Source: Fimbriimonadaceae bacterium
GTDB lineage: Bacteria > Armatimonadota > Fimbriimonadia > Fimbriimonadales > Fimbriimonadaceae
Assembly: GCA_022842565.1 (NCBI GenBank)
Contig: JALHPH010000029.1
Location: forward strand, 1-8,763
DNA length: 8,763 nt
Reading direction: 5' to 3'
A program made the translations under genes and the position numbers. Positions within the stretch are counted from its first letter, which is position 1. Each line of letters begins with the position of its first letter. Below are positions 1 to 6,390 of the stretch, piece after piece. The notes under the pieces were generated by a model that ran no database searches, had not been told where the DNA came from, and worked only from the letters and a program-made list of their open reading frames with translations.

Positions 1-699
1 GAGCGAAGGGGCAGCGCTGCGTTGCGCCCGCTCACCGATCCTGCGGAATCGACCCAGGCCAGTAAGCAGGCAAGCGCTATCAAAAAGGAGAATTTCTACG
101 CCGATCCAGCCGTCGGTGAGACCTCGAACTGGATGGGGAAGGCGCTGAAGGATCTGCGAGAAGCCTGGGAAAGACTCACCGAACGAGCGACGCCCAATGT
201 CGATGGCTTACAAGGTTTCTCGCTCCCGACATGGATCATGCCGCTCGTATGGGCAGTCCTCTCGGGCATCGTGGTGGGGCTCCTCACGTGGTTAGGGATG
301 TATCTGTATGCCCACCGGGGCCGAGTCCGCAAATCCGAGGGTCTGCTGGCCGAGGGCGAGGAGCTTTTACCCGCCGACGAGTGGTTGCTCCGCGGAGAAG
401 CAGAACTGCACAAGCAGAATTTTGCCGAGGCTGTTCGGTGCTTCTACCTGGCGATGCTCGTTCGGCTCGATGAAACGAACCACCTGGAGTTTCGCCGGCA
501 CGAGACCAACTGGGAGCACTACCGGCGGTTTAAGGCACAGCCGTCGAGCCCGGGAGCCTATGGATTCAATCTGCGCGATTGGACCCTCCGGTTCGACTAT
601 GTTTGGTATGGCGGTCGCGACCACACACAAGAACAAGCCCAGGCTTTCCGCGCAGCTTACTCTGAGTTGCTAAGCCGACTGAAGGAGCGTGCAGCCTAA
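1..699 (+). CDS. DUF4129 domain membrane protein, 5' end outside window
   Basis: The frame is open from base 1, so the gene probably starts upstream; the first start codon in view is TTG at 22, without a clear ribosome site. Residue numbers count from that TTG. A soluble stretch (1-68) precedes one membrane helix (about 70-96, ending in the basic YAHRGRVRK), then a linker and a C-terminal cytoplasmic DUF4129-like domain (about 128-222). This domain shows the family's helical pattern: FAEAVRCFYLAML, an RRHETN segment, then FDYVWYGGRD close to the end. The biochemical role of DUF4129 proteins is not known. They usually occur with MoxR AAA+ ATPases, DUF58 and DUF4350 proteins, and here the next gene is DUF4350 and begins on the base after this stop. 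Family assignment is fairly sure; function is not. Confidence 0.8.
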   Translation, partial: ERRGSAALRPLTDPAESTQASKQASAIKKENFYADPAVGETSNWMGKALKDLREAWERLTERATPNVDGLQGFSLPTWIMPLVWAVLSGIVVGLLTWLGMYLYAHRGRVRKSEGLLAEGEELLPADEWLLRGEAELHKQNFAEAVRCFYLAMLVRLDETNHLEFRRHETNWEHYRRFKAQPSSPGAYGFNLRDWTLRFDYVWYGGRDHTQEQAQAFRAAYSELLSRLKERAA

Positions 700-1824
700 A
701 TGGGACGCTGGATCACGGGGTTCGCCTGGTTACTCGTCATCGGGGCACTGCTTTTCACTAACGGGTTCCTTGCCTCGCGACGTGCGGGCACGTTCAACCC
801 GAGCGTTACCGCCTACGGCGCCAGCGGGATGAGCGTTTTCGCAGAGCTTTTGGAACGGAACGGCTACCAAGTCCGGATTGAGACACGCCGTAGCCCGCGA
901 CTCGCGAAAAGTGATTTCCCTATCATCACTGTGTTCTTTCCAGAATTTGAAACCGGTCCCACCTGGCTGGACGAGCGTGCATCTCAGACGAGTCCGCCGC
1001 CGCTCCTCCTTCAGTTCAACCGATTCGATCCGCTCGACCCGACACAGTTCGCGAAGGGAACGGAGGCGAACGCCACCCTTTCTTGGAAAAGCGAGCCAAA
1101 GCGAAGATACGCGATCTCATCGACCAGGGAATATGAAGGCTTCAATCCCGGACCATTTGAAGAGTTGGCAACGGTGACGAAAACAGAAACTAAGTCACCT
1201 TTCGTTTCACTAGAACCTCATAAGCGTGTCCCCATGGTCACCGTACAAGACCCGGGCCTGTTCCTGAATCGCTCCATCGACAAGCACGATCACGCGGCTT
1301 TTGCTCTTGACCTGGTTCGGCGCCTGGCTCCAGAGGGCAGCACCATCGTCTTCTGCGAACACGGGCTCGGGAACGCCGTGGAGCCCTCCATGTGGCAGGA
1401 CATGGGCCCATGGGCTCAAGCCAGCTACTGGCAAGTGCTCGCCTTCCTGGGAGTATTCGTGTGGGCACGTTCGGTGAGCTTTGGCGCCGCACGGGAAGCG
1501 CGCATCACGGAGAAAGGAGCCAAAGACCTGGTTGACGGCTTGGGCGGCGCACTCGCAAGGGGCAAGATGGACCACATTGCTCACCTGCAAATCAAAGGCT
1601 CCGTGGATCAACGGATTGCGCGGGCCTTAGGTCGAAAAGGGCCAGCGCTCGATCCACGGGCGCTCCTGGCAACCTATCTGCCGGAAGCGGTTCTGCACTA
1701 CGACAAGGCATTTAACACCTTCCAAGCCCGAACAAACGCCGTAGCCCTTCAGCATCTGGATCAGCTTGAAAAACTGCTTCTGGAGAAGGAAACTCCGGTG
1801 AGAAAGGGTAAAACAAAGCGATGA
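700..1824 (+). CDS. DUF4350 domain-containing membrane protein
   Basis: The 374-residue product has an N-terminal membrane helix (about 5-25), then an extracytoplasmic part with the family's opening signature (FNPSVTAYGASGMSVFAELL, then NGYQVRI, residues 32-60). A second helix lies near 240-257, followed by a cytoplasmic, basic C-terminus ending in KGKTKR. The layout of a helix, a GATase-like fold with no obvious catalytic residues, a helix and a helical tail is what I know of DUF4350. The ATG directly abuts the previous TAA, with an AAGGAG-like site at 682-687, about 12 nt upstream, so translational coupling is likely. Together with the preceding DUF4129 gene it forms a pair commonly found next to MoxR/DUF58 genes and presumed to act at the membrane. 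Molecular function is unknown. Confidence 0.8.
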   Translation: MGRWITGFAWLLVIGALLFTNGFLASRRAGTFNPSVTAYGASGMSVFAELLERNGYQVRIETRRSPRLAKSDFPIITVFFPEFETGPTWLDERASQTSPPPLLLQFNRFDPLDPTQFAKGTEANATLSWKSEPKRRYAISSTREYEGFNPGPFEELATVTKTETKSPFVSLEPHKRVPMVTVQDPGLFLNRSIDKHDHAAFALDLVRRLAPEGSTIVFCEHGLGNAVEPSMWQDMGPWAQASYWQVLAFLGVFVWARSVSFGAAREARITEKGAKDLVDGLGGALARGKMDHIAHLQIKGSVDQRIARALGRKGPALDPRALLATYLPEAVLHYDKAFNTFQARTNAVALQHLDQLEKLLLEKETPVRKGKTKR

Positions 1825-2198
1825 AAATTGGGATGTCAAAGGTTGGAGTGCTCTCGCTCTTGCTGGCGGTTTCTGCGTTAGGTATCGCGCAAGACACCAC
1901 CGCGCAAGCAGAAAAAGCCAAGCTCGCGCGGCTTGAAAAGGCTTATGTCTCGGCAAAAGCCGCGTTTACAAAGCAGCCGAAGGATGCCGCCCTCAAGAAG
2001 AAGTTCGTGGTAGCCACCGTCGCGCTCGGCACGGCGACCATGAACTCGCCGATCCTGGCACCCAAAGATAAGTATCCCAAAGCATTGCGGCTCTATCGAG
2101 AGGCGCTGAAGCACGACCCGAAGAACAAGGAAGCCCGCGAGAACCACGATGTGATTGTTCACATTTATAAGCAAATGGGCCGCCCGGTTCCAAAGTAA
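1821..2198 (+). CDS. Small secreted TPR-like protein
   Basis: The 125-residue product begins with a probable signal peptide: MKIGMSK, a hydrophobic core (about 9-22) and a likely cleavage after GIA at residue 23. The mature part is Lys/Ala-rich and helical. Residues about 84-118 (YPKALRLYREALKHDP and NKEARENHD) fit one tetratricopeptide repeat, and the helix pair at 34-70 may be a degenerate second one. The ATG overlaps the stop of the DUF4350 gene as ATGA, which indicates coupling and operon membership. An AGAAAGG stretch at 1801-1807 lies rather far upstream to act as a ribosome site. Such a short protein probably serves as a periplasmic scaffold or adaptor, but no partner can be named. Gene reality is well supported by the overlap, signal peptide and flanking genes. 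Confidence 0.75.
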   Translation: MKIGMSKVGVLSLLLAVSALGIAQDTTAQAEKAKLARLEKAYVSAKAAFTKQPKDAALKKKFVVATVALGTATMNSPILAPKDKYPKALRLYREALKHDPKNKEARENHDVIVHIYKQMGRPVPK

Positions 2199-2205
2199 GA
2201 AACCG

Positions 2206-4050
2206 GTGCAGGAAGGTTCTGGGCCAAGCGCCCAACCTAGCGTCCGTCGATTTGTCGGCTGGATGATGCTTTCAGTAGCGCTCTTGGCGCTGCTCCCCAA
2301 TCTGTTTGCTCACCTCGTTGCGCGCCCGGGAAGCATATATCTCGGCAGCGCCCATGCGTTTGATGACCACATGGTCTACGCCGCGTGGATGCACCAATCC
2401 ATGGAGGGGCGCTTCTTCTTCGAAAACCTTTTTGCCCCCGGCGAGGGGCAGCCGTCGCTGACGGTCAACCTCTTTTTTTGGCTTCTCGGCAAAGTTGCGC
2501 TGTTCACGGGCATCATCGGAGCGGCAACCCTGGCCAGGGTTGCGTTTAGCGCACTGTTTGTTTGGCTTCTCTCTAGGCTCCTCGTCCGATCCGGCCTTGA
2601 TCCCTTCCAAACCAAATTGACCCTGGCGATCACCGTTTTTGGCGGTGGACTTGGTGTGCTGGTTTGGCACAATTTCGGCCGTCTGCTCGTGCGCCCCGAA
2701 ACCAAATGGGCGAGTCCCCTCACCCAGGGCTGGCAAAGCAACGACGTCTGGCAGCCCGAGATGTTCGTCATGCCGTCGGTCCTGACGAATGGCCTCTTCA
2801 TGATGAGCCTGTGCCTCATGTTGTTGGTCATCGACGCCGTGATTCGCAGCAAGGAGTCTTGGAAGCCGGTCATGGGCGGCGTGCTAGCGTTCGGCGTTCT
2901 GATGAACGTCCATAGCTATGACGTTCTGACGCTGGCGCTGGCATTTTTTGGATTGCTCGTCATTTCGATGGTCCGTCGCTCTTTTTCTCGCGAGTGGTTA
3001 GGGAGGGTCGTCGTGATTTCGCTCGGCGTGGTTCCTGCTGCGGCGTGGTTCATCCACGTGCTTCGGAACGACCCCGTTTTTCAGGCGAGGGCCGCGACCC
3101 CGACGCCGATGAGCCCCGTCGCGCCGTTGCTTTGGGCGCTGCTTCCGCTTCTAGTTTTGGGTTGGGTGGAGTTCGCGAAGCCGGTTGCAGGGAAGTTTCA
3201 AATTGGCCGAACCTTGATCGGACTGGTGGGTTTTGGAGCGATGCTAGCAGCCATGCAGAATGTCACCATCCAGGGCGGCATCGCGATTTGGGTGGGCGCG
3301 TTTGGCATCGCCGTCGCGCTCGCCGCGTGGATGTCCGACGACGATTTGCTGACCCAGTTCATGACGAGTTGGGCGCTGACAGGGCTCGTTGCGCCCTACT
3401 TCCCAGCCGAGTTCCAGCGAAAGCTTGCCGCGGGGCTTGTCATTCCGTGGGCATATTTGGCGGCGCTCGGGCTGCACCGAGTGCTCATCCGATTTGAGCG
3501 AGGGCAACGAAACATGGTGAGTGTCATTGCCTTGGCGGCAGTCTGTCTCACGTCCGTATTGTGGGTCCGGCGAGAGCTCAGCTTCATTCGCGATGACGTG
3601 AGTTCGACCACGACGCACGCTGTGTTCCTTTCGGCTGACACCCGATCGGTGCTCGAATTCATTCGGAAAGAAAGGAGCGAGGAGCCAATGCAAGTGGTTG
3701 TCGCCATGCCGGGAGTGCCCGCGCCTGGTACTGAGCCAGACACCTTCACGCGGCCCATCATCACAGACCTCAACCCCGTCATCACCGGTCTGACTGGAGC
3801 GCGCACCGTGGCCGGGCATTGGAGTGAAACGCCCGACTACAATCAGGCTCGTTCGGAAGCGCTCGGCGTGTTTTTGGAGCAGGTCGCCACCCTCGGCGAA
3901 GTGGAGGCGACCTTGGAAAAACACAAGGTGACCTTGGTGGTCGTACCAAACCTTGCCAACGCCCGCGAACAGGGGCTTCGCGATATAAGCCTGCTTGGGC
4001 CGGTGGTCTACTCGGGAAGCGAGTGGTTAGTTGTCCGCGTCGACCGGTGA
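2206..4050 (+). CDS. Polytopic membrane protein, GT-C glycosyltransferase-like
   Basis: About 614 residues from GTG 2206, which I prefer because it lies 7 nt after the previous stop. TTG 2155 would overlap that gene by 44 bp, and ATG 2263 would leave almost no N-terminus before the first helix. I count roughly 12-13 membrane helices up to about residue 455, then a soluble C-terminal domain of about 150 residues. The first outer loop holds an acidic pair (FDDHMVY, D53-D54), the place where GT-C glycosyltransferases carry their catalytic or metal-binding acid. A VHSYD motif and the C-terminal GHWSETPDY segment (537-545), followed by a VTLVVVP strand, resemble uncharacterised membrane proteins related to PMT/ArnT-type enzymes. 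A lipid-linked sugar donor would be expected; substrate and activity are inference. It is the last gene of the operon. Confidence 0.65.
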   Translation: MQEGSGPSAQPSVRRFVGWMMLSVALLALLPNLFAHLVARPGSIYLGSAHAFDDHMVYAAWMHQSMEGRFFFENLFAPGEGQPSLTVNLFFWLLGKVALFTGIIGAATLARVAFSALFVWLLSRLLVRSGLDPFQTKLTLAITVFGGGLGVLVWHNFGRLLVRPETKWASPLTQGWQSNDVWQPEMFVMPSVLTNGLFMMSLCLMLLVIDAVIRSKESWKPVMGGVLAFGVLMNVHSYDVLTLALAFFGLLVISMVRRSFSREWLGRVVVISLGVVPAAAWFIHVLRNDPVFQARAATPTPMSPVAPLLWALLPLLVLGWVEFAKPVAGKFQIGRTLIGLVGFGAMLAAMQNVTIQGGIAIWVGAFGIAVALAAWMSDDDLLTQFMTSWALTGLVAPYFPAEFQRKLAAGLVIPWAYLAALGLHRVLIRFERGQRNMVSVIALAAVCLTSVLWVRRELSFIRDDVSSTTTHAVFLSADTRSVLEFIRKERSEEPMQVVVAMPGVPAPGTEPDTFTRPIITDLNPVITGLTGARTVAGHWSETPDYNQARSEALGVFLEQVATLGEVEATLEKHKVTLVVVPNLANAREQGLRDISLLGPVVYSGSEWLVVRVDR

Positions 4051-5427
4051 CGGCGCTGGAGTTGACTCGTTCTGTGCCGGGGCTACGGTAGCCGGGGTTG
4101 CAGCGGCAGGCGGCTTGGCCCGCATGTTTTTCGCCAGCAATCTTGGTGCGCCGGGATAGTAGCTCTCGCCGAGTGCCTCGCGCTTGACGACCTTACCGTT
4201 CACCTTTACCACGCGCCAAGTCGTGACCTTGTGCGCCGTCCCGCCCTTATCTACCAATCGCACTCGGCCGTAGGGAAGGCTCGGGTCGTGTTCGTATTTG
4301 ACTCCGCGCGACCAGGACTGAGCCCGGGACCGCTCGATCGTCACTTCTTGGCCGGGGACTTTGATCCCTAGCACTCGAAACTCAATCGTTCCGGCTCCCA
4401 CGCTGGATGCAAACGCAACAGGGTGGGGCATTGTGTTCTCGATCACCAGATCAAGTTGGCCGTAGCTCACGGCGCAGTCGCGACCGATGGGTACATAAGG
4501 AACGCTGCTCGAGTGGTTTTTGCGCTCAATCATCTTCAGATTCGCGAGCAAGGCTGCGTTATAGAGCGTCGTACTAACTTGGCAGATCCCTCCACCGACG
4601 CCCTCATCGAGCCGACCCTGCACCAGAACTCCCGCAATTCGGTACCCGGCCTTGAGCGTGCGCGGCCCAACCACGCCATTAAACGAAAACTTCTCCCCGG
4701 GCATCAGCACGAAGCCGTTGATCTTTCGGGCGGCGAGTGCAATATTGCTCGACCGGGGCCTGTTCCCCGCCGAAAAGCGCGTCGAGTAGGCCGCCATCGA
4801 ATTCTGAATCTTGTTCAGTTCTGCATCAGGAATCCGTTTATCGCCTTCGGTCAAAGGAATATCGATGGCGCGAGATTCCTGGAAGGCACTCACGATTTCG
4901 GCCCGGTAGCCCTCATCGTTGAGCTTAAGGCCGGGCCGCTCTGGAGTTCGCACTACGGCGCCTTTACTCCAAACGGCGCGGGCGCTGCCCTTCGCGGGTT
5001 GTCGTTCGCGCACAAAGTCGCTGAGTGCGGCGACCTTGTCATCCGCAACCACAAACACGACCGGATAAACGGTCTTGGCGGGTTGTTTTAGATTCACCCT
5101 GAACTGTGAAGAGGCCCAGAAATCCTGCAAGGGAACCTGCGCGATTGACTCTATGTCATCAACGCCCAGTCCAATATGATCCCATCGCTGTGTCGGAGGC
5201 AATTCGCTAAGGACGCTGCTTTTGAAGATTGTCTTCTTGGTGCGCTCCGATTCCCACCAAAGTCGAACGCGTTTGGTAGCGGCCTCCGGTGACAGGCCAC
5301 CGACGGGGACTACGCCCACGATGGAACCTTCGGCCAGCACCGGCTCATATTGATTGACGGCGACGCCCAGCCCGGTGCCAGAAGCACCCAGAATCCCCAC
5401 CATCCACCCAAAGACCACTTTACTCAC
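4027..5427 (-). CDS. VanW family protein
   Basis: The 466-residue product starts at GTG (complement of 5425-5427). An N-terminal hydrophobic segment (about 4-25) suggests a membrane anchor or uncleaved signal. Next comes an extracellular region whose 165-205 part looks like the peptidoglycan-binding-4 domain often found before VanW. The VanW domain (about 215-345) is very clear: FSAGNRPRSSNIALAARKIN, LMPGEKFSFN, GVGGGICQVSTTLYNAAL, RKNHSSSVPYVPIGRD and SYGQLDLVIEN. A beta-rich segment (346-425) with some similarity to a G5-like end and a Pro/Ala-rich tail (437-466) follow. VanW proteins are named from vancomycin-resistance clusters, but most are not linked to resistance and their role at the cell wall is unknown. 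The gene stands alone on its strand and overlaps the GT-C-like gene tail to tail by 24 bp. Confidence 0.92.
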   Translation of the reverse strand: MSKVVFGWMVGILGASGTGLGVAVNQYEPVLAEGSIVGVVPVGGLSPEAATKRVRLWWESERTKKTIFKSSVLSELPPTQRWDHIGLGVDDIESIAQVPLQDFWASSQFRVNLKQPAKTVYPVVFVVADDKVAALSDFVRERQPAKGSARAVWSKGAVVRTPERPGLKLNDEGYRAEIVSAFQESRAIDIPLTEGDKRIPDAELNKIQNSMAAYSTRFSAGNRPRSSNIALAARKINGFVLMPGEKFSFNGVVGPRTLKAGYRIAGVLVQGRLDEGVGGGICQVSTTLYNAALLANLKMIERKNHSSSVPYVPIGRDCAVSYGQLDLVIENTMPHPVAFASSVGAGTIEFRVLGIKVPGQEVTIERSRAQSWSRGVKYEHDPSLPYGRVRLVDKGGTAHKVTTWRVVKVNGKVVKREALGESYYPGAPRLLAKNMRAKPPAAATPATVAPAQNESTPAPSPVDADN

Positions 5428-5438
5428 GCGATTTCAGG

Positions 5439-5444
5439 ATTATG
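5439..5444 (-). promoter_or_regulatory. Putative -10 element of the VanW gene
   Basis: Read on the minus strand this is CATAAT, five of six matches to TATAAT. It ends 11 nt before the GTG start, so transcription would begin only about 4-5 nt ahead of the start codon and leave no room for a ribosome-binding site. No recognisable -35 box is present; that position falls in the dyad at 5457-5476. Assigned from sequence only. Confidence 0.3.
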
Positions 5445-5456
5445 ACGTACCGTTCA

Positions 5457-5476
5457 GGCAAAAGGGTCCTTTTGCC
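5457..5476. promoter_or_regulatory. Perfect 20-bp dyad, candidate operator
   Basis: Arms GGCAAAAGG and CCTTTTGCC are exact reverse complements separated by GT. The dyad sits in the 72-bp spacer between the divergent VanW and ilvE genes. It lies about where the -35 elements would be for the two proposed -10 boxes (5439-5444 minus, 5488-5493 plus), 23 nt from the ilvE ATG and 29 nt from the VanW GTG. The position and symmetry suggest a binding site for a dimeric regulator controlling one or both genes. It is unlikely to be a terminator, since no gene ends here and no T-run follows. No regulator is known. Confidence 0.45.
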
Positions 5477-5487
5477 CGCGACTTCGG

Positions 5488-5493
5488 TACACT
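5488..5493 (+). promoter_or_regulatory. ilvE: Putative -10 element of ilvE, leaderless type
   Basis: TACACT matches TATAAT at four positions, including the first, second and last bases. Only six bases separate it from the ilvE ATG, so the predicted transcription start falls on or next to the start codon. There is no Shine-Dalgarno sequence upstream. This fits the TAnnnT arrangement seen before leaderless genes in several bacterial phyla. Confidence 0.35.
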
Positions 5494-5499
5494 CGCACA

Positions 5500-6390
5500 A
5501 TGCCAAAGATCGTGTGGTTCAACGGAACGCTCATGCCGCTGGAGAACGCCGTCGTCCCAGCGGGCGATCATGCTCACCTTTATGGCGATGGCCTCTTCGA
5601 AGGTATTCGCATTTATAATGGCAAGATTTTCCGGTTCGATGAACACGTAGAACGCCTTTATCACGGCGCCAAAATGATGGGTTTCTTGAACATGATGCCC
5701 ATGGCCACGATGAAGCAGGCGATTCTTGAGACCTGTGCAACTTCAGAAGTCACAGAAGGTTACATCCGTTTGAACTTGACGCGGGGCACTGGACTCGGTC
5801 TTGACCCCAAGAACATCGATCAGACGCCGAACGTCATGATTATGGTGAACACGCTAGCGCTCTACCCGCGCGAGGCCTATGAGACCGGACTGAAGGTCAT
5901 CACCACGAGTTTCCGCGTGATGCCCGCCGACTCGCTCGATCCGCGCCTCAAGTGTATCGGTCGATATGCAGCCAACATCATGGCCAAGGCCGAAGCCAAC
6001 CGAGCAGGTGCCGGCGAGGGCCTGATGCTCAACCAGCAGGGCTACGTGGCCGAGTGTACGGGCGACAATATCTTCATCATCAAGGACGGAGTGATTCGAA
6101 CGCCGCATCCGTCGTGCGGCATTCTGAAAGGGATCACACGCGACACGGTGATTGAGCTTGCAGGTCGCGCGGGCATCCCAGTCGAGGAGACCTACATCAC
6201 CATGTTCGACATCTATGCCTGCGACGAAGCTTTCCTGACGGGCACGGCCGCCGAGGTGATCCCGATGGTCGAACTGGATGGTCAATTGATGGGCGATGGC
6301 AAGCCAGGTCCCGTCACCAAGCAGATCATGGCTGCCTTCAGAGAAGAAACGAATGTCGGAACCGACATTCCAGTCGCGCAAAAAGTGTGA
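5500..6390 (+). CDS. ilvE: Branched-chain amino acid aminotransferase (PLP class IV)
   Basis: The 296-residue length is normal for the family. The enzyme interconverts leucine, isoleucine and valine with their 2-oxo acids, using glutamate/2-oxoglutarate, in the cytoplasm. Visible class-IV features are an N-terminal YGDGLFEGIRIYNG, YIRLNLTRGTGLGLDP (88-103), the probable Schiff-base lysine K151 in DPRLKCIGRYAANIMAK, the PLP-site glutamate in VAECTGDNIF (E185), GILKGITRD (207-215), and DEAFLTGTAAEV (242-253) with the phosphate-binding GTA. The C-terminal GDGKPGPVT is typical of IlvE. D-amino-acid aminotransferase or aminodeoxychorismate lyase are related alternatives, but this motif set favours IlvE. 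The ATG has no ribosome site and appears leaderless. The stop overlaps the next start (GTGA). The segment after K151 differs from the more common SLNYLNNILAK. Confidence 0.9.
   Translation: MPKIVWFNGTLMPLENAVVPAGDHAHLYGDGLFEGIRIYNGKIFRFDEHVERLYHGAKMMGFLNMMPMATMKQAILETCATSEVTEGYIRLNLTRGTGLGLDPKNIDQTPNVMIMVNTLALYPREAYETGLKVITTSFRVMPADSLDPRLKCIGRYAANIMAKAEANRAGAGEGLMLNQQGYVAECTGDNIFIIKDGVIRTPHPSCGILKGITRDTVIELAGRAGIPVEETYITMFDIYACDEAFLTGTAAEVIPMVELDGQLMGDGKPGPVTKQIMAAFREETNVGTDIPVAQKV
6351..6370. repeat. Perfect 20-bp dyad inside the ilvE 3' end
   Basis: Arms GAATGTCGG and CCGACATTC are exact reverse complements around a central AA. It codes for residues NVGTDIP near the IlvE C-terminus and ends 16 nt before the GTG of the zinc-ribbon gene. 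In RNA it could form an 8-bp stem with a 4-nt loop and might influence coupled translation of the next gene. It has the same 9-2-9 geometry as the dyad at 5457-5476 but a different sequence. Whether it is functional is unknown. Confidence 0.3.

Noticed and set aside
3244..3924. Open frame of 226 codons on the minus strand
   Set aside because: It is antisense to the GT-C-like gene. Its product is His/Arg/Gly-rich without recognisable features, as expected from the reverse strand of a GC-rich gene.
4081..4093. GGCTAC-G-GTAGCC inverted repeat, 30 nt after the GT-C-like stop
   Set aside because: A 1-nt centre cannot form that hairpin; the realistic stem is only 4 bp, no T-run follows, and the sequence encodes the Ala/Pro-rich VanW tail.
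4423..5091. Open frame of 222 codons on the plus strand
   Set aside because: It lies entirely antisense to the VanW gene, whose domain motifs are unmistakable on the minus strand; the plus-strand product shows no domain, signal or hydrophobic pattern.
4027..5427. Vancomycin resistance determinant
   Set aside because: Only a VanW-family protein is present; there is no vanH/vanA/vanX-type gene or two-component system nearby, and VanW proteins are widespread outside resistance clusters.
5854..6381. Open frame of 175 codons on the minus strand
   Set aside because: It is a reverse-strand shadow of ilvE, whose class-IV aminotransferase motifs run through the same bases.
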